From Paraburkholderia silviterrae (GTDB lineage Bacteria; Pseudomonadota; Gammaproteobacteria; Burkholderiales; Burkholderiaceae): a stretch of DNA of 64,000 bases. Position numbers and translations under genes: made by a program. The DNA is taken from NCBI RefSeq assembly GCF_004353915.1, contig NZ_SMRP01000015.1:85575-149574 (forward strand), read 5' to 3'. This document shows, piece by piece, positions 36,630 to 44,787 of this stretch (the first letter of the stretch is position 1; each line of letters starts with the position of its first letter). The notes beneath the pieces are model-generated. The model was given only the letters and a program-made list of their open reading frames with translations, made no database searches and had not been told where the DNA came from.

Positions 36630-37403
36630 TCAGCGCGGCCGGTATCCGAGTGCCCTCGACACCATGAGGGCCTGCTCCCTGATGAGGTTGCCGATGCGCT
36701 CGGCGTTCGGCGACAACACGCGGGGTGTCGGCCCCGGCACGCTGATGGCGGCGATCGAGACGCCATCCTGGCCGCGTATGGGGGCAGCAATGCAGCTCAC
36801 GCCATCTTCGAGCTCATCCTGCTCCAGGGCGTAGCCGCGCGCGACGGTCGCCTTCAAGTCGCGCGCGAAGGTTCCGCGGTCCGTGATCGTCTGGCCGGCG
36901 AGTGGCTTGAGCGGAGCCTTCTCGAAGATCAGGTCGAGCGCGCGCCCATCGCGCTGCCATGCAAGGATCGCTTTTGCCGACGCCGACGTGTAAGCGGGAA
37001 ACGTCGCGCCGACACCGGGCACCATCCGCAGCGGATGCGTGCCTTCCACCTGATCGACATAGACCGCGACGGTCCGGTCCAGCACCACGAGATTGCTGGT
37101 CTCGCCAGTTTGCCGCGTGATGGCTTCGAGCCTCGGGTGCGCGAGCTCGCGCAGGGCGGAAGTCCTTCGCTTCAGTGTCGGGGAAAAACGCAGCAGCCGG
37201 TTGCCGAGCACGTATGAGCGCGACTCGCCGTCCCGGCCGACGTACCCGTTGTCGACGAGCGTCGTGAGCAGCCGGTGAACGGTGCTGGGCGACAGGCCGG
37301 TGAGCCGCGTGACGTCGGACAGGCTGGCCTTGCCGTCCTGTGCGTCCGCGAGAACGTCGAGGATCTCGAGGCCGCGCAGCAAGGACTGCACATTGCTGTT
37401 CAT
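36630..37403 (-). CDS. IclR family regulator, copy 2
   Basis: This 257-residue IclR regulator is a close sister of the one at about 33.0-33.8 kb. Both share the same order of blocks: SLLRGLEILDVLADAQDGKA, TGLSPSTVHRLLTTLVDNGY, QVEGTHPLRMVPGVGATFPA, AYTSASAKAILAW, and EDGVSCIAAPIRGQDGVSI. The start follows GGAGACC. It is divergent from the ureohydrolase gene, whose upstream region holds a TTCGGA/TCCGAA dyad, so it or the nearby LysR is the probable regulator of that gene. Two sister IclRs in one island suggest separate control of the creatininase and ureohydrolase branches. Confidence 0.85.
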   Translation of the reverse strand: MNSNVQSLLRGLEILDVLADAQDGKASLSDVTRLTGLSPSTVHRLLTTLVDNGYVGRDGESRSYVLGNRLLRFSPTLKRRTSALRELAHPRLEAITRQTGETSNLVVLDRTVAVYVDQVEGTHPLRMVPGVGATFPAYTSASAKAILAWQRDGRALDLIFEKAPLKPLAGQTITDRGTFARDLKATVARGYALEQDELEDGVSCIAAPIRGQDGVSIAAISVPGPTPRVLSPNAERIGNLIREQALMVSRALGYRPR

Positions 37404-37539
37404 CTGGTCTCCGATGCAGGTGAAGGGCGCGGGCAAAGCCGCGAGCACGGTGGGGCAACGTTGCAAGTGTCGGCGTTCGGGGCGCGCAATTCAATAGCGA
37501 ATGCACGTTTCGCGAGGCCAGGAATCCCTTCCGGCTTGG

Positions 37540-37556
37540 TTCGGAAATCTCCGAAG
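37540..37556. promoter_or_regulatory. Candidate operator TTCGGAAAnnnnCGAAG upstream of ureohydrolase
   Basis: TTCGGAAATCTCCGAAG includes the perfect dyad TTCGGA-AATC-TCCGAA, about 80 bases upstream of the ureohydrolase start. Thirteen of its 17 positions recur in the site upstream of the binding-protein gene. Confidence 0.55.
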
Positions 37557-37634
37557 TACGCTTCTGCAATGTCCTGTTTTACCGGCCTGACTCCTTGCCT
37601 AAACTCGACCTTGACAACACTGGAGGCAAGCAAC

Positions 37635-38612
37635 ATGGGCGGGAACCGGTATGACAATGGGCGACTCGATTTGCCGTTCGTCGGCATCTGCACCTTCGCG
37701 AAATCGCCGCTGTGCCTGGATTGGGACGCGATCGACGCCGACGTCGCGGTGATGGGCGCTCCGTTCGACTGCGGCACGCAGTGGCGCGCGGGCGCGCGCT
37801 TCGGTCCGCGCTCGATTCGGGAAGCGTCGACGCTGTTTTCGTTCGGCCACAGCGGCGCATACGACTTCGAGGACGACGTCGTCTACCTGCCGAGCGACGA
37901 GGTGCGCATCGTCGACATTGGCGACGCCGACATGGTCCACACCGACACGGAACAGAGCCACGCGAACATCGAGTACGGCGTGCGCAAGATCCTGGCCGCC
38001 GGTGCGCTGCCGGTCGTGATGGGCGGCGATCACTCGATCAATATTCCCTGCGTCAACGCGTTCGAAGGGCAGGCGCCCTTTCACATCGTGCACATCGACG
38101 CCCATCTCGACTTCGTCGACGAGCGGCACGGCGTGCGTCACGGTCACGGCAATCCGCTGCGCCGTGCCGCGGAGAAAAGCGTGGTGTCGGGCATGACGCA
38201 GATCGGCATCCGCAACGTGTCGTCGACGGCGCGCGACGGCTACGAACAGGCGCGGCAGATGGGCTCGGACATCATTTCGGTCCGGCAGCTTCGCCGCCTA
38301 GGCATCCAGGGCGTGCTCGATCGCATCCCGAAAGGCGTTCGCTACTACCTGACCATCGACATCGACGGCTTCGACCCGTCGATCGCGCCGGGAACGGGCA
38401 CGCCGAGTCACGGCGGGCTGCTGTACTACGAGGGACTCGAGCTGGTCGCCGGACTCGCGGAGCAGGGCGACGTCGTGGGTATCGATCTCGTTGAAGTGGC
38501 GCCTGATTACGATCACTCGGGATCGACGTCGGTCCTCGCGGCCCAGTTGCTGCTCAACACGATCGGCCGGGTGATGCATCAGCGCAAGCTCAAGCGCAGC
38601 CGCTTGCGCTGA
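37635..38612 (+). CDS. Ureohydrolase (agmatinase/guanidino-acid hydrolase family)
   Basis: This 325-residue manganese ureohydrolase hydrolyses a guanidino group to urea plus an amine. Metal ligands are in GGDHSI (about 134), DAHLDF (about 155) and DIDGFDPS (about 240), and GTGTPSHGGLLYYEG follows. The length fits agmatinase, guanidinobutyrase and guanidinopropionase, which cannot be told apart by eye. TGGAGG precedes the ATG. It is flanked by a divergent IclR, a convergent LysR and, beyond that, a periplasmic binding protein that shares its operator-like motif, so import and cleavage of a guanidino compound may be co-regulated. Confidence 0.87.
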   Translation: MGGNRYDNGRLDLPFVGICTFAKSPLCLDWDAIDADVAVMGAPFDCGTQWRAGARFGPRSIREASTLFSFGHSGAYDFEDDVVYLPSDEVRIVDIGDADMVHTDTEQSHANIEYGVRKILAAGALPVVMGGDHSINIPCVNAFEGQAPFHIVHIDAHLDFVDERHGVRHGHGNPLRRAAEKSVVSGMTQIGIRNVSSTARDGYEQARQMGSDIISVRQLRRLGIQGVLDRIPKGVRYYLTIDIDGFDPSIAPGTGTPSHGGLLYYEGLELVAGLAEQGDVVGIDLVEVAPDYDHSGSTSVLAAQLLLNTIGRVMHQRKLKRSRLR

Positions 38613-38625
38613 GCGGGCCTGGCGG

Positions 38626-38651
38626 ACCGCGCGGGTCGTGTCGCGCGCGGT
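38626..38651. terminator. Hairpin between convergent ureohydrolase and LysR genes
   Basis: ACCGCGCG, a 10-base loop, CGCGCGGT: a perfect 8-base stem 13 bases after the ureohydrolase stop and just before the LysR stop. There is no T run. It is a probable bidirectional terminator. Confidence 0.5.
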
Positions 38652-38661
38652 GCAGCCGGGC

Positions 38662-39600
38662 TCAGGTGGCCGCTTTCCTGCGCGTGCGGGCGCGGTGCCC
38701 GCCAAGCTCGGCGGCGGCCTCGAGCAGATGCTCATAGAACGACTGCACGACGCGCGCGGGCTGGACGCCTTTGCGCATGATGATGCTGAATTCCAGATGC
38801 GTGACGTAGTGTTCGGGGTCGACGCGCAGTAGCAGGCCGCTGTCGACCCAGGGCCGCGCGTAGTGAGGGGGCAAAAAGCCGATGTAGTTGCCGGACAGGA
38901 TCAGCATCGCGCGGCCTTCGACGTTGTCGACGAGCGCGGACGCATGCGACATGCGCAGCAGCTTCAGCTCCTGGGTGCCGAGATAGGCGCGCGCGGCGAG
39001 GCGGTACTGGCTCAGCGCACCGATCGGAATGCGTTCGTGTGCGTGCTCGCTGAGCGGATGCGTCGCCGCGCAATAGAGCCCCTGCTCCTCGCGGTAGAGG
39101 GGCGTGTAGTTGAGCCCGGCGATCTGCGTCGGGAACGGGCCGACCGCCAGATGCAGGCGGCCGTCGAGCACGTGCCGCTCCATGTCGCCCGGCGTCTCGA
39201 TCTGCACTTGCAGACGGACATCGGGCGCGGCGCGGCCGAAATGGCGAATCGCGACCGGCAGTGGCGAGTGCTGATCCGTGAGGATCGCCTCGACCATTCC
39301 GAAGTGCAGCGCGCCCTGAAGTTGATTGCGCAGCGCGCCGGCTTCCATCTGGAACGTGTCGACGGCGCCTAGCAGCCGCTGGGCCGCCTCGTGCAGCTGG
39401 ATGCCGTCGTCGGTGAGGCGAAAGCCGCCGCGCCCGCGTTCGCACAGGCGAATGCCGAGCCGCGTTTCGAGCTGCGCCATGTACTCGCTGATGCTGGACG
39501 CGCCGATGTTCAGGATCGGTTGCGCGGCCGCGAAGCCGCCGCATTGCACGATCGTTTCGAAGATGCGCAGCAGTTTGAGATCGGTGTCCTGGAGCTTCAT
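38662..39600 (-). CDS. LysR family transcriptional regulator
   Basis: This 312-residue LysR-type regulator has a winged helix-turn-helix at residues 1-62 (LQDTDLKLLRIFETIVQCGG, AAAQPILNIGASSISEYMAQ) and an effector domain from about 92 (GALHFGMVEAILTDQHSPLP). The C-terminus is rich in Arg and Lys. It lies between the ureohydrolase and the binding protein: its gene converges on the former and diverges from the latter. The same TTCGGAAAnnnnCGAAG motif occurs upstream of both. It is therefore the best candidate to co-regulate them, with the IclR copy 2 as the alternative. Confidence 0.87.
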   Translation of the reverse strand: MKLQDTDLKLLRIFETIVQCGGFAAAQPILNIGASSISEYMAQLETRLGIRLCERGRGGFRLTDDGIQLHEAAQRLLGAVDTFQMEAGALRNQLQGALHFGMVEAILTDQHSPLPVAIRHFGRAAPDVRLQVQIETPGDMERHVLDGRLHLAVGPFPTQIAGLNYTPLYREEQGLYCAATHPLSEHAHERIPIGALSQYRLAARAYLGTQELKLLRMSHASALVDNVEGRAMLILSGNYIGFLPPHYARPWVDSGLLLRVDPEHYVTHLEFSIIMRKGVQPARVVQSFYEHLLEAAAELGGHRARTRRKAAT

Positions 39601-39619
39601 GGTCGGTGCGTTCAGTTAG

Positions 39620-39636
39620 TTCGGAAAGTGTCGAAG
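39620..39636. promoter_or_regulatory. Candidate operator TTCGGAAAnnnnCGAAG upstream of binding protein
   Basis: TTCGGAAAGTGTCGAAG lies in the 133-base divergent region between the LysR and the binding-protein genes, 20 bases from the LysR start. It matches the site upstream of the ureohydrolase at 13 of 17 positions, with the flanking halves TTCGGAAA and CGAAG identical. Confidence 0.55.
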
Positions 39637-39733
39637 CATATTGGGGACATTGAGCATTCTATTGAGGAAATGGCCTGGCCAGAATTGTTTTCGCGCTGGC
39701 GAAGACAGCAACCTGCGACTGAAGGGGGAAACG

Positions 39734-40873
39734 ATGATGAACAGACGTCAAACATGCATGAAGCTGATGGCGGCCGGGGTACTCGGGCTGGCGTCGCTTT
39801 ACGCCGTTGCAGGCGACGAGCAGGTTGTCAGGATCGGCCTTACCGGACCCTTGACCGGCTCGCAGGCGGCAATCGGCAAGGACGACGAGAACGGCGTGCG
39901 GCTCGCGATCGAACGCCTGAACGCACGCGGTCTCGTGATCGGCGGCAAGAAAACGCACTTCGAGCTGGATTCGCAGGACGACGCCGGCGATCCGCGCACC
40001 GGCATGACGGTCGCGCAGAATCTCCTCGATGCGAACGTCAAGGTCATCTTCGGGCCGTTCAACTCGGGCGTCGCGATTCCGATCTCGAACCTCGTGAACA
40101 ACGCGAGCATCGTGATGGCGACCGTCGCATCGAATCCGTCGATCACGCAGCACGGCTATCCGTTCGTATTCCGGATTTCCGCCAGCGACACGCAACTGGG
40201 CAGCCGGATGGGCGACTTCGCGGCGCGGCAGCTCAAGGTGACGCGCGTCGCCGTGGTCGACGATCGCACCGCATACGGGCAGGGGGTCGCCGACGAATTC
40301 GTCCGCTCGGCGAAGGCCAACGGAATCCAGATCGTCGATCGTGAATACACGACCGACAAGGCGACGGACTTCATGTCGATTCTCACGCGCATCAAGGGTG
40401 CCAATGCGCAGGCCATCTTCTATGGCGGCTATTACGCTCAGGCGGGCGCGCTGCGCCGGCAGATGAAGCGGCTCGGCATGAACGGCTACCTGATGGGGGG
40501 CGACGCGATCTGCAACGCGGAACTCGGCAAGCTCGGCGGTGATGCGGTCGACGAGCGCGTGTATTGTCCGCAGGGCGGGCCGGTGCTCGCGCAAACGCCT
40601 GAAGGCCGGCAATTCATGGAGGACTACCGCAAGCGCTTCGCGACCGACCCGCTGACGTACAGCGCGGCGCTTTACGACGGGATGAACCTCGTTGCGCAGG
40701 CAATGGAGAAGGCCAACTCGATCGACCCGGAGAAGTATCGCGCCGCGCTCGTCGATACCAATTTTCAGGGCATTTCAGGACACTACCAGTTCGACGGGAA
40801 TCGGGATTTGCTTCATTCGCCGATCACGATTTACACATATCGTGAGGGCGTCCCTTCGCCCACGAAGCAGTAG
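39734..40873 (+). CDS. Periplasmic substrate-binding protein (LivK/AmiC type)
   Basis: This 379-residue type I periplasmic binding protein has an N-terminal signal peptide (MMNRRQTCMKLMAAGVLGLA ... AVAG, cleavage near residue 27). Mature landmarks are VVRIGLTGPLTGSQAAIGKD, DSQDDAGDPRTGMTVAQNLL and VIFGPFNSGVAIPISNLVNN, typical of branched-chain amino acid or amide receptors. No membrane permease or ATPase gene (LivHMGF) lies in the window, so it must use an unlinked transporter, or signal rather than transport. It is divergent from the LysR and shares an operator motif with the ureohydrolase, so a guanidino acid, amide or amino acid is the likely ligand. Confidence 0.85.
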   Translation: MMNRRQTCMKLMAAGVLGLASLYAVAGDEQVVRIGLTGPLTGSQAAIGKDDENGVRLAIERLNARGLVIGGKKTHFELDSQDDAGDPRTGMTVAQNLLDANVKVIFGPFNSGVAIPISNLVNNASIVMATVASNPSITQHGYPFVFRISASDTQLGSRMGDFAARQLKVTRVAVVDDRTAYGQGVADEFVRSAKANGIQIVDREYTTDKATDFMSILTRIKGANAQAIFYGGYYAQAGALRRQMKRLGMNGYLMGGDAICNAELGKLGGDAVDERVYCPQGGPVLAQTPEGRQFMEDYRKRFATDPLTYSAALYDGMNLVAQAMEKANSIDPEKYRAALVDTNFQGISGHYQFDGNRDLLHSPITIYTYREGVPSPTKQ

Positions 40874-40879
40874 GCTGAT

Positions 40880-40941
40880 CTCGCGTGGCCAGATTCCTGA
40901 CCGGGATCGATATGCCCGTCGACGGCGGGCGCTCGGTGTAG
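40880..40941 (+). pseudogene. 3' stub of a short-chain dehydrogenase
   Basis: After a stop codon, the frame reads SRVARFLTGIDMPVDGGRSV and ends at TAG, which matches the closing strand of classical SDR enzymes (…xxxTGxxxxVDGGxS). There is no upstream coding sequence for the remainder: the binding-protein stop lies 7 bases before. It is a decayed gene end, so an SDR once stood here. Confidence 0.6.
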
Positions 40942-40960
40942 CGGCGTAGCCGGAGTCGGA

Positions 40961-40983
40961 GCGCCTCGCGAGCAGCGAGGCGC
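40961..40983. terminator. Perfect 9-base hairpin after the binding-protein region
   Basis: GCGCCTCGC, loop GAGCA, GCGAGGCGC. It is GC-rich, lies about 90 bases after the binding-protein stop, and has no T run. It probably stops transcription before the cyclase gene. Confidence 0.5.
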
Positions 40984-41147
40984 GTGTCAATCCGGAGATC
41001 GGCGTCCGCAATCTTGCACCTGGCGATGCGGGCTTCCGACTGGACGGAAATCCGAATCTGCTAGGGCGCTGCCCGCCCGCCTTTCGGCTTGTCTCAGGCA
41101 TTGAATCGGCGTGTAATGAACCATGCCCGAGAGACCCGAGAGGCGGT

Positions 41148-44100
41148 ATGCGCTGCACGACTTGCGGCTTCGAGAATCCGGCGGACGCAAACTTCTGTGA
41201 GGAATGCGGAGCCGGTTTGCCCCCGGTCTGCCCGGTATGCGGTCGCGTGTCGACGCGTACCGCAAAGTTCTGTGCCGGATGTGGCGCATCAATGAATGCT
41301 GCATCCCTGCTGGGCCCCACGGAGCAGGCCAGCACATCCGTCCCTATTCAATACACGCCTCGGCACCTGGTCGAGCGGATCCTGGCCGAGCAGGCGACCA
41401 TGGAAGCCCGGGGCTCGACGCCCGGCGAACGCAAGACGATCACCGCGCTCTTTGCCGACATGGCGGGCTCGACCGCGTTGATCCGCGACCTCGACCCCGA
41501 GGATGCCCAGCGTCTGATCGACCCCGTGATCGCGCTCATGATGGAGGCGGTACACCACTACGAGGGCTACGTTGCCAAGTCCCTCGGCGACGGCATCCTG
41601 GCCCTGTTCGGCGCCCCGCTGGCCCACGAGGACCATGCTCAACGAGCCGTCTACGCTGCGCTGCGCATGCAGGAAGCGATGCGTCACCACAGCGATCGCG
41701 TGCGACTGGAATTCGGCATCGCGCTGCAGATTCGGGTCGGCATTCATACCGGCGAGGTCGTCGTGCGCTCGATCCGCAAGGACGACTTGCATGCCGACTA
41801 CGATCCCGTGGGGCACACGGTCCATATCGCATCGCGCATGGAAAGTACCGCTACGCCTGCGACGACACTGGTGAGCGAGTCCACCCATAAGCTGACCGAG
41901 GGCTATTTTGTGTTCAAGGCGCTGGGGACCACCCGCGTCAAGGGCCTGCAGGACCCGCTCCTCGTCTATGAAGTCGTCGGCCCCGGGCCATTGCGCACGC
42001 GTCTGCAAGTGGCGGCGCACCGGGGATTGGCTCGCTTCGTCGGTCGCGACCCGGAACTGTCCGAACTGGAATCGTCCTGGGGGCGTGCGCGCGCCGGGCA
42101 CGGGCAGATCGTCGGCGTGGTAGGGGAGGCCGGGGTCGGTAAATCGCGGCTTTTCCTTGAGTTCAAGGTCCGCACGCAACCGGGCAGCGCACTGGCGCTC
42201 GAAACGTTCTCTGTCTCGCACGGCAAGGCCTTTGCCTATTTACCGCTGATCGAGTTGCTGAAGAACTACTTCCAGATCACCCCCCGCGACGACGAGCGCA
42301 CCTGCCGCGAGAAGGTCATCGGCAAAGTGCTGACGCTCGACCGCACGCTCGAGGAGCTTCTGCCCTATGTGCTGTATCTCCTCGGCATGGAGGAGCAGGA
42401 GTCGGCCCTGCTTGCCATGGATCCTCAAATCCGGCGGGAGCGCACCTTCGAAGCGATCACGCGCCTGCTGGTGCGCGAAAGCGTCAATCAGCCCGTGCAG
42501 GTGCTGTTCGATGACCTGCAGTGGCTGGACCGCGAAACCGAGGCGTTTCTCAATGCGCTCATCGAGCGCGTGCCCGACGCCAGGATACTGTTGCTGCTGA
42601 ATTTCCGGCCGGAGTATCGGCCGGGCTGGAGTCACAAGGGCGATTACACGCAGTTGCGTCTCGATCCTCTGGGGCAGGTCGAATCCGAAGCACTGCTCGT
42701 CACATTGTTGGGCGCAGACGGCGCGCTTGCGCGTCTCAAGCAGTTGATTCTGGATAAAACCGACGGGAACCCGTTCTTCATTGAAGAGGTGGTCCAGACG
42801 CTCGTCGAGGAAAAAGTCCTGCTAGGCGAGCCCGGACGATACCGCATCGAAGCGGCACCCGACACCATCCAGATCCCGACCACCGTGAAGGGTGTGCTCG
42901 CCGCTCGCGTGGATCGCCTCGATCCTGCGGAGAAGGCGCTATTGCAAACGCTCGCCGTGATCGGCACGGAGTTTACGTGGAGCCTCGTGCGGCACGTCGC
43001 AGGGCAGCCGGAAGATCGCCTGCGCTATCTGCTGGCCAAACTTCAAGCCAGCGATTTCATTTACGAGCGGCCAGCGTTTCCAGAGGTCGAGTACGCCTTC
43101 AAGCATTCGCTCACGCAGGAAGTGGCAGGCCAAGCGTTGTTGACTGAGCAGCGTAGCGCGCTGCACGAGCGAACCGCGCAAGCGATCGAGGTGCTGTATC
43201 GCCCGCAACTGGACAGCCATTGCAGCGATCTGGCCCATCACTATAGCTTGAGTGGCAACCTTCCCAAGGCGGTGGAATATCTCCTCAGCGCCGGGAGCCA
43301 GGCGCTCGAGCGATCGGCACATCTGGAAGCCATTCCACATTTGAATCGTGCGCTCGAACTACTCAAGCGGCTGCCCGATACGCCCGAGCGCGCGGGCCAG
43401 GAACTGGCGTTGCGCATTGCGCTCGGTCCGGCCTTGATTGCGGCGCAAGGTTACGCGTCCTCCGAGGTGCAAGCGACTTTTAGCCGGGCGCTTGCGCTGT
43501 GCGAGCAGGGCGGAGAAACCCGGCAGATATTTCAGGCCAAGTTGGGTTTGCGCACGTTTTATTCCATGCGTGCAGAGCATCAGACTGCCTGCGAGCTCAG
43601 TGAAGGACTGCTTAGTCTGGCCGAGCGTGCGCGGGACCCGGAGCTGCTGGGGCAGGCCAGTTTCGTCCTGGGTGCCAGTTCGTTCCATCTCGGCGACCCG
43701 GTCAAGGCACGGGCCCATCTGGAGCGCGGGCTTGCCGCCATTGACCGTGAACACCATAGCGCCACGACCTTTCTCCTTGGACAAGACCCCGTGGTGCACG
43801 GACTCGTCGCTGCGGCCCGGACCCTGTGGTACCTCGGCTATCCCGACCAGGCCGCCAGGCGCGTCCAGGAAGCATTGACGTTGGCACGCAAGCTGTCCAA
43901 CCCCTATAGCATGGCGCTCGCCCTTGCTCTTGCCGCCGAAGTGCACCAGTGCCGACGTGAGGCGCAACTCGCAGGGGAGTTCGCGCAAGCGGCCATGACG
44001 CTTTCGCGCGAGCAAGGGTTTCCATTCTGGTCGGCATGGGGAGACATCGTGCAGGGCTGGGCGCTGGCTGACCAGGGCGGCGCGGCGGAAGGCATCGAGC

Positions 44101-44573
44101 AGATCCGCCGTGGCCTGAGCGCTTGCCAGGCCACGGGCGCGGAGCTGACACGCCCTTACCAGCTGGCGCTGCTCGCCCAGGCATACATCAAAGCGGGGCA
44201 AGCGCCGGCGGCGCTGGAGACGCTGACTGAAGCATTGACGATCGCCAATCGGACGAGGGAACGGTATTACCTCGCCGAATTGCATCGGCTCAAAGGCGAA
44301 CTGCTTTTACAGCTTGCACGCGAGCCGTCCACCGAGGCTTCGTACTACCAGGGGGCAGAGGCCTGCTTCCTCGACGCCATTTCGATTGCAAGCGCGCAAG
44401 GCGCAAGGTCGCTCGAATTGCGCGCGGCGTCGAGTTTCGCACGGCTGCAAAGAGACCGGGGGCACAAGGAGCCTGCCCGGCAGAGACTTTCTGCGATCCT
44501 GTTCGCCTTCGAGGAGGGCTTTGACACGGCCGACTGGCAAGAGGCCAAAGCACTCTTCGACGCGCTGGCGTAA
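41148..44573 (+). CDS. Zinc-ribbon / class III nucleotide cyclase / AAA ATPase / TPR signalling protein
   Basis: This is a 1141-residue multidomain protein. Residues 1-45 hold two zinc ribbons (CTTCGF...CEECG, CPVCGR...CAGCG). A class III adenylate/guanylate cyclase domain spans about 100-285, with metal aspartates in ALFADMAGST and KSLGDGILALFG and transition-state residues in HIASRMES. An AAA/STAND-type ATPase spans about 300-640, with Walker A GEAGVGKSR (about 325) and Walker B VLFDDLQWLD (about 452). A long TPR-like helical region fills about 700-1141. No membrane segment or signal peptide is present, so it should be cytoplasmic. Such proteins couple cyclase activity to a bound regulator; the signal is unknown. 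Its start is preceded by AGAGGCGGT. The gene stands alone. Confidence 0.85.
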   Translation: MRCTTCGFENPADANFCEECGAGLPPVCPVCGRVSTRTAKFCAGCGASMNAASLLGPTEQASTSVPIQYTPRHLVERILAEQATMEARGSTPGERKTITALFADMAGSTALIRDLDPEDAQRLIDPVIALMMEAVHHYEGYVAKSLGDGILALFGAPLAHEDHAQRAVYAALRMQEAMRHHSDRVRLEFGIALQIRVGIHTGEVVVRSIRKDDLHADYDPVGHTVHIASRMESTATPATTLVSESTHKLTEGYFVFKALGTTRVKGLQDPLLVYEVVGPGPLRTRLQVAAHRGLARFVGRDPELSELESSWGRARAGHGQIVGVVGEAGVGKSRLFLEFKVRTQPGSALALETFSVSHGKAFAYLPLIELLKNYFQITPRDDERTCREKVIGKVLTLDRTLEELLPYVLYLLGMEEQESALLAMDPQIRRERTFEAITRLLVRESVNQPVQVLFDDLQWLDRETEAFLNALIERVPDARILLLLNFRPEYRPGWSHKGDYTQLRLDPLGQVESEALLVTLLGADGALARLKQLILDKTDGNPFFIEEVVQTLVEEKVLLGEPGRYRIEAAPDTIQIPTTVKGVLAARVDRLDPAEKALLQTLAVIGTEFTWSLVRHVAGQPEDRLRYLLAKLQASDFIYERPAFPEVEYAFKHSLTQEVAGQALLTEQRSALHERTAQAIEVLYRPQLDSHCSDLAHHYSLSGNLPKAVEYLLSAGSQALERSAHLEAIPHLNRALELLKRLPDTPERAGQELALRIALGPALIAAQGYASSEVQATFSRALALCEQGGETRQIFQAKLGLRTFYSMRAEHQTACELSEGLLSLAERARDPELLGQASFVLGASSFHLGDPVKARAHLERGLAAIDREHHSATTFLLGQDPVVHGLVAAARTLWYLGYPDQAARRVQEALTLARKLSNPYSMALALALAAEVHQCRREAQLAGEFAQAAMTLSREQGFPFWSAWGDIVQGWALADQGGAAEGIEQIRRGLSACQATGAELTRPYQLALLAQAYIKAGQAPAALETLTEALTIANRTRERYYLAELHRLKGELLLQLAREPSTEASYYQGAEACFLDAISIASAQGARSLELRAASSFARLQRDRGHKEPARQRLSAILFAFEEGFDTADWQEAKALFDALA

Positions 44574-44596
44574 CAGAAAAACTTGCCTGAACGTGC

Positions 44597-44716
44597 TCAC
44601 GTCAGCGCCATGACGACGTCGATCCGCTGCTCTGGCGAGTGCAGGTCCTCCACCACCCCATGAAGTCCCTCAGCTAACGGGCATCGATCGTTTAATCGCA
44701 ATTTACGCATAAACAT
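44597..44716 (-). CDS. Possible 39-aa ORF
   Basis: ATG TTT ATG opens a 39-residue frame ending at TGA with protein-like composition: a basic start, then DRCPLAEGLHGVVEDL and SPEQRIDVVMALT. A GAGG lies 9-10 bases upstream of the first ATG. It could be a small regulator, the tail of a lost gene, or chance. No family is recognised. Confidence 0.3.
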   Translation of the reverse strand: MFMRKLRLNDRCPLAEGLHGVVEDLHSPEQRIDVVMALT

Positions 44717-44787
44717 TCGCTCTATGCCTCTGGATGCTATCAAAAAAGCACGCTGAAATGGAGTCATTCGTCTCAACGGAGAACACC

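Noticed and set aside
37540..37555. Classical LysR T-N11-A box
   Set aside because: The dyad does not give the exact T-N11-A spacing, so the regulator identity was left open between LysR and IclR.
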